Assembly: GCF_019278465.1 (NCBI RefSeq)
Contig: NZ_CP058983.1
Coordinates: 2,107,501 to 2,171,500 of the forward strand
Reading direction: 5' to 3'
Length of the DNA: 64,000 nt
DNA from: Tenacibaculum sp. AHE14PA
GTDB lineage: Bacteria > Bacteroidota > Bacteroidia > Flavobacteriales > Flavobacteriaceae
Shown: positions 62,482 through 64,000 of the stretch, piece by piece
Numbering within the stretch: position 1 is the first letter of the stretch
Layout of the letters: every line of letters begins with the position of its first letter
The notes under the pieces: model-generated
What the model was told of the DNA's origin: nothing
Databases searched by the model: none
The model's input: the letters and a program-made list of their open reading frames with translations, nothing else
Position numbers and translations under genes: made by a program

Positions 62482-63210
62482 TTATAAAATTGATTCTTTA
62501 ATCGTATTTTCTACTGTTGCCACCAATTCATTAAACGGTAAACTGTTTACCTTTATTGGCGCGTGTGTCTTAATTTTTATTGGACTTCCCAAACCTAACG
62601 GAAATTTACCATACTTGAATACTTTCCATGAATTATTTATGGTTAGTGGCACAATATAAGCTTCTGGGTTGTACTTTGTAATCATTTTTAAGCCATTTAT
62701 TGAGAATGACTTTGGTTTACCTGTTCTACTTCTTGTTCCTTCAGGAAAAATAACCGCAGACCATTTGTTTTTATTTATATTTTTTGAAAAACTTGCCAAC
62801 TCAGTTAATGCTTGTCTTGCATCTTTACGATCGATTAAAGCAGCGCCACCGTGTCTTAAATTAAAAGAGATACTTGGTATTCCTTTTGCTAGTTCTTTTT
62901 TAGATACAAATTTCGGAAAGTGTTTTCTAAAATGCCAAATAATTGGTGGAATATCAAAAGTACTTTGATGGTTTGAAACGAATATTAAAGTGGTGTTTTC
63001 TGGTAAATCTTGTTCATTTTCTACCTGAACACGAACTCCTAAAATCAAAAGTGATTTTATTAATACCCAATTCATAATATTTACTACATTCTGATGACCA
63101 TTTTGACCGAACAATTTTAACCCTAACCATTGCAATGGTTGAAATATGATTAATAGTAAAAAAAACACCAATGCGAATATTGATGAAACGATATAACTTA
63201 TGAATTTCAT
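62482..63210 (-). CDS. plsC: 1-acyl-glycerol-3-phosphate acyltransferase (PlsC-like, second copy)
   Basis: A 242-residue membrane acyltransferase with an N-terminal helix (IVSSIFALVFFLLLIIFQPL). The catalytic SNHQSTFDIPP (H-x4-D) and FPEGTRSRTGK motifs are present, matching classical PlsC more closely than the copy at 52.5 kb. It acylates the sn-2 position of lysophosphatidate or a related glycerolipid. It is first in a two-gene unit with the acyl-ACP desaturase, which supplies unsaturated chains. Confidence 0.94.
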   Translation of the reverse strand: MKFISYIVSSIFALVFFLLLIIFQPLQWLGLKLFGQNGHQNVVNIMNWVLIKSLLILGVRVQVENEQDLPENTTLIFVSNHQSTFDIPPIIWHFRKHFPKFVSKKELAKGIPSISFNLRHGGAALIDRKDARQALTELASFSKNINKNKWSAVIFPEGTRSRTGKPKSFSINGLKMITKYNPEAYIVPLTINNSWKVFKYGKFPLGLGSPIKIKTHAPIKVNSLPFNELVATVENTIKESIL

Positions 63211-63231
63211 TTTAAAATATTTAATAGCTTA

Positions 63232-63239
63232 CAAAAATA
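63232..63239 (-). promoter_or_regulatory. plsC-desaturase -7 box TATTTTTG
   Basis: A full TAnnTTTG match on the minus strand, 21 bases upstream of the plsC ATG. Confidence 0.45.
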
Positions 63240-63240
63240 A

Positions 63241-63262
63241 AAAATCCCGCGAGAGCGGGACT
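63241..63262 (-). terminator. Terminator after the four-helix membrane protein gene
   Basis: TCCCGC and GCGGGA around GAGA, a GC-rich stem. On the minus strand it is followed by a T-run. It lies just past the stop of the gene at 63.3-63.7 kb. Confidence 0.85.
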
Positions 63263-63273
63263 ATATTTTGTAA

Positions 63274-63684
63274 TTAAAACCAATTACTCCAAGGAATTCT
63301 TGATAATATTAGTAGCAATGCGATTCCGTAAAAAATTGCAAAGGTTTTAAATTTAGCCTCACTTTTCACTTGTTTCTTATGTTTAGACCATCCGATGGTT
63401 ATTAACACAATTGCTAAGATCATCATTAATGGATGTTCTAAAGCTAAGAGTCGTACAGGAGCATCTTTCATATCTCCCAGTCCTTTTTGAAAACCTCCTA
63501 TGAAATACACCAAAAACCCTAACAATAACTGAATATGTGTTGTTATTAAACTAAACAACCCCAAACGGAATTCTTTATGGGTAAATTCTTTTTTCTGTAC
63601 TAAACCTATAATTGCGTTTATTACTGTAAAAATTAATACAGCCAATACAATATATGCCCAATAAGAGTGTAATGTTTTCATCAT
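63274..63684 (-). CDS. Four-helix membrane protein (cytochrome b-like annotation in relatives)
   Basis: A 136-residue protein with four hydrophobic helices. Histidines occur near helix ends: MMKTLHSYWAYIV, LITTHIQLLLGF, ALEHPLMMILA and WSKHKKQVK. Relatives in Flavobacteriia are often labelled cytochrome B. The paired histidines would allow haem binding, but this is not proven. Two adjacent ATG codons (63684 and 63681) are possible starts. A TACATTTA box (one mismatch to TAnnTTTG) lies about 22 bases upstream, which excludes the longer 155-residue frame. Confidence 0.8.
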   Translation of the reverse strand: MMKTLHSYWAYIVLAVLIFTVINAIIGLVQKKEFTHKEFRLGLFSLITTHIQLLLGFLVYFIGGFQKGLGDMKDAPVRLLALEHPLMMILAIVLITIGWSKHKKQVKSEAKFKTFAIFYGIALLLILSRIPWSNWF

Positions 63685-63730
63685 AATATCATTGTTTTTA
63701 ATAATGGTAAATGTACTAATTTTTACGCAT

Positions 63731-63760
63731 AAAAAAGCCACCTCAATTGAGGTGGCTTTA
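63731..63760 (-). terminator. Terminator after the right-edge gene
   Basis: AAAGCCACCTCAA and its exact complement meet with no spacer. T-runs follow on both strands, mainly on the minus strand. It lies 29 bases past the stop of the right-edge gene. Confidence 0.85.
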
Positions 63761-63788
63761 AAAATATTATTTGTGTTTTTAGCAAATA

Positions 63789-64000
63789 CTATTGCTTAAC
63801 CCACTCACCTGACTTTTTAATAAGTCCAAAACTTTCTGTAGCACTAGAACCGTTAAATACGCTAATTGAAACTAAATACTTTTGATCTTCATCTGCAGAT
63901 GGATCTAAATTATTTAAAACAATTGCCAAAGCTCTGTAAACCATAAGGTCATTCCAACTACTAGCTCCTGATGGCTCATCACCTTCTGCACTACCAGTTC
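63789..64000 (-). CDS. C-terminal part of an unidentified protein, cut by the right edge
   Basis: Only the last 70 or so residues are in the window. They include SWNDLMVYRALAIVLNNLDP, then DEDQKYLVSISVFNGSS and the end GLIKKSGEWVKQ. The frame is open from the edge to the TAG, and the composition and following terminator support a real gene. I do not recognise the family. The Gly/Ser/Asp-rich start of the visible part looks like an exported protein's linker, but this is weak evidence. Confidence 0.6.
   Translation of the reverse strand, partial: TGSAEGDEPSGASSWNDLMVYRALAIVLNNLDPSADEDQKYLVSISVFNGSSATESFGLIKKSGEWVKQ

Overview
The window looks like a chromosomal segment of a marine-type member of the Flavobacteriaceae (Bacteroidota), of the Tenacibaculum/Polaribacter kind. 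This is inferred from the very AT-rich sequence and from promoters with the Bacteroidota -7 box TAnnTTTG rather than sigma70 boxes. The gene content agrees: the type IX secretion/gliding protein SprA in a ruvA-sprA-gcvH-vanZ-tonB order, a GLPGLI-family cluster, DUF4296/DUF4271/DUF5686-type proteins and several carboxypeptidase-regulatory-domain outer-membrane proteins. No tRNA, rRNA, phage, transposase or CRISPR array was seen, and most of the window is ordinary core genome.

Layout. 1-1.5 kb: an outer-membrane barrel gene cut by the left edge and two small cysteine-containing proteins, probably metal related. 1.5-7.9 kb: tyrS, a nucleotide-sugar-epimerase-like protein, a glycosyltransferase-pyrC-lipoprotein operon, and a DUF4271-like/hemD pair. 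7.9-14 kb: a PiT phosphate transporter, a sterol-desaturase-family enzyme, a GH113-like lipoprotein, and a two-gene redox unit (FAD oxidoreductase plus membrane polyferredoxin). 14-16.5 kb: a 585-base gap with a large palindrome, then a fasciclin/outer-membrane-barrel pair. 16.7-20.8 kb: a translationally coupled (TAATG) cluster of a MORN-variant protein and three glycosyltransferases. 20.9-23.1 kb: a WbpD-like acetyltransferase and two tandem TonB proteins. 23.2-34 kb: vanZ, gcvH, the 7.1-kb sprA, ruvA and maeB. 34-40.3 kb: a PAS protein, an AsmA-like protein, a DUF5686-like protein and moaD.

40.3-41.4 kb is an array of eleven roughly 101-base palindromic repeats between convergent genes. 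41.4-47.3 kb is the most distinctive locus: a small secreted two-cysteine peptide, a hairpin, four tandem GLPGLI paralogues and a TonB-receptor-like outer-membrane protein, all on one strand. Upstream of it is a palindrome-rich 440-base region. 47.8-64 kb is housekeeping and lipid metabolism: DUF3817, a haem-type TonB receptor, recO, a CYTH enzyme, a PAQR/HlyIII protein, two plsC paralogues, trpS, an aldo-keto reductase, pgk, moaE, an AddB-like nuclease, an omega-amidase-type nitrilase, an acyl-ACP desaturase, a four-helix membrane protein, and a gene cut by the right edge.

Several start codons were moved downstream of the longest open frame because a -7 box lies inside the extension or because the family start is clear: tyrS, the epimerase, the 5.6-kb glycosyltransferase, ruvA, plsC, trpS, CYTH, nitrilase and the small cysteine protein. 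Family names come from recognising sequence motifs, not from a database search.
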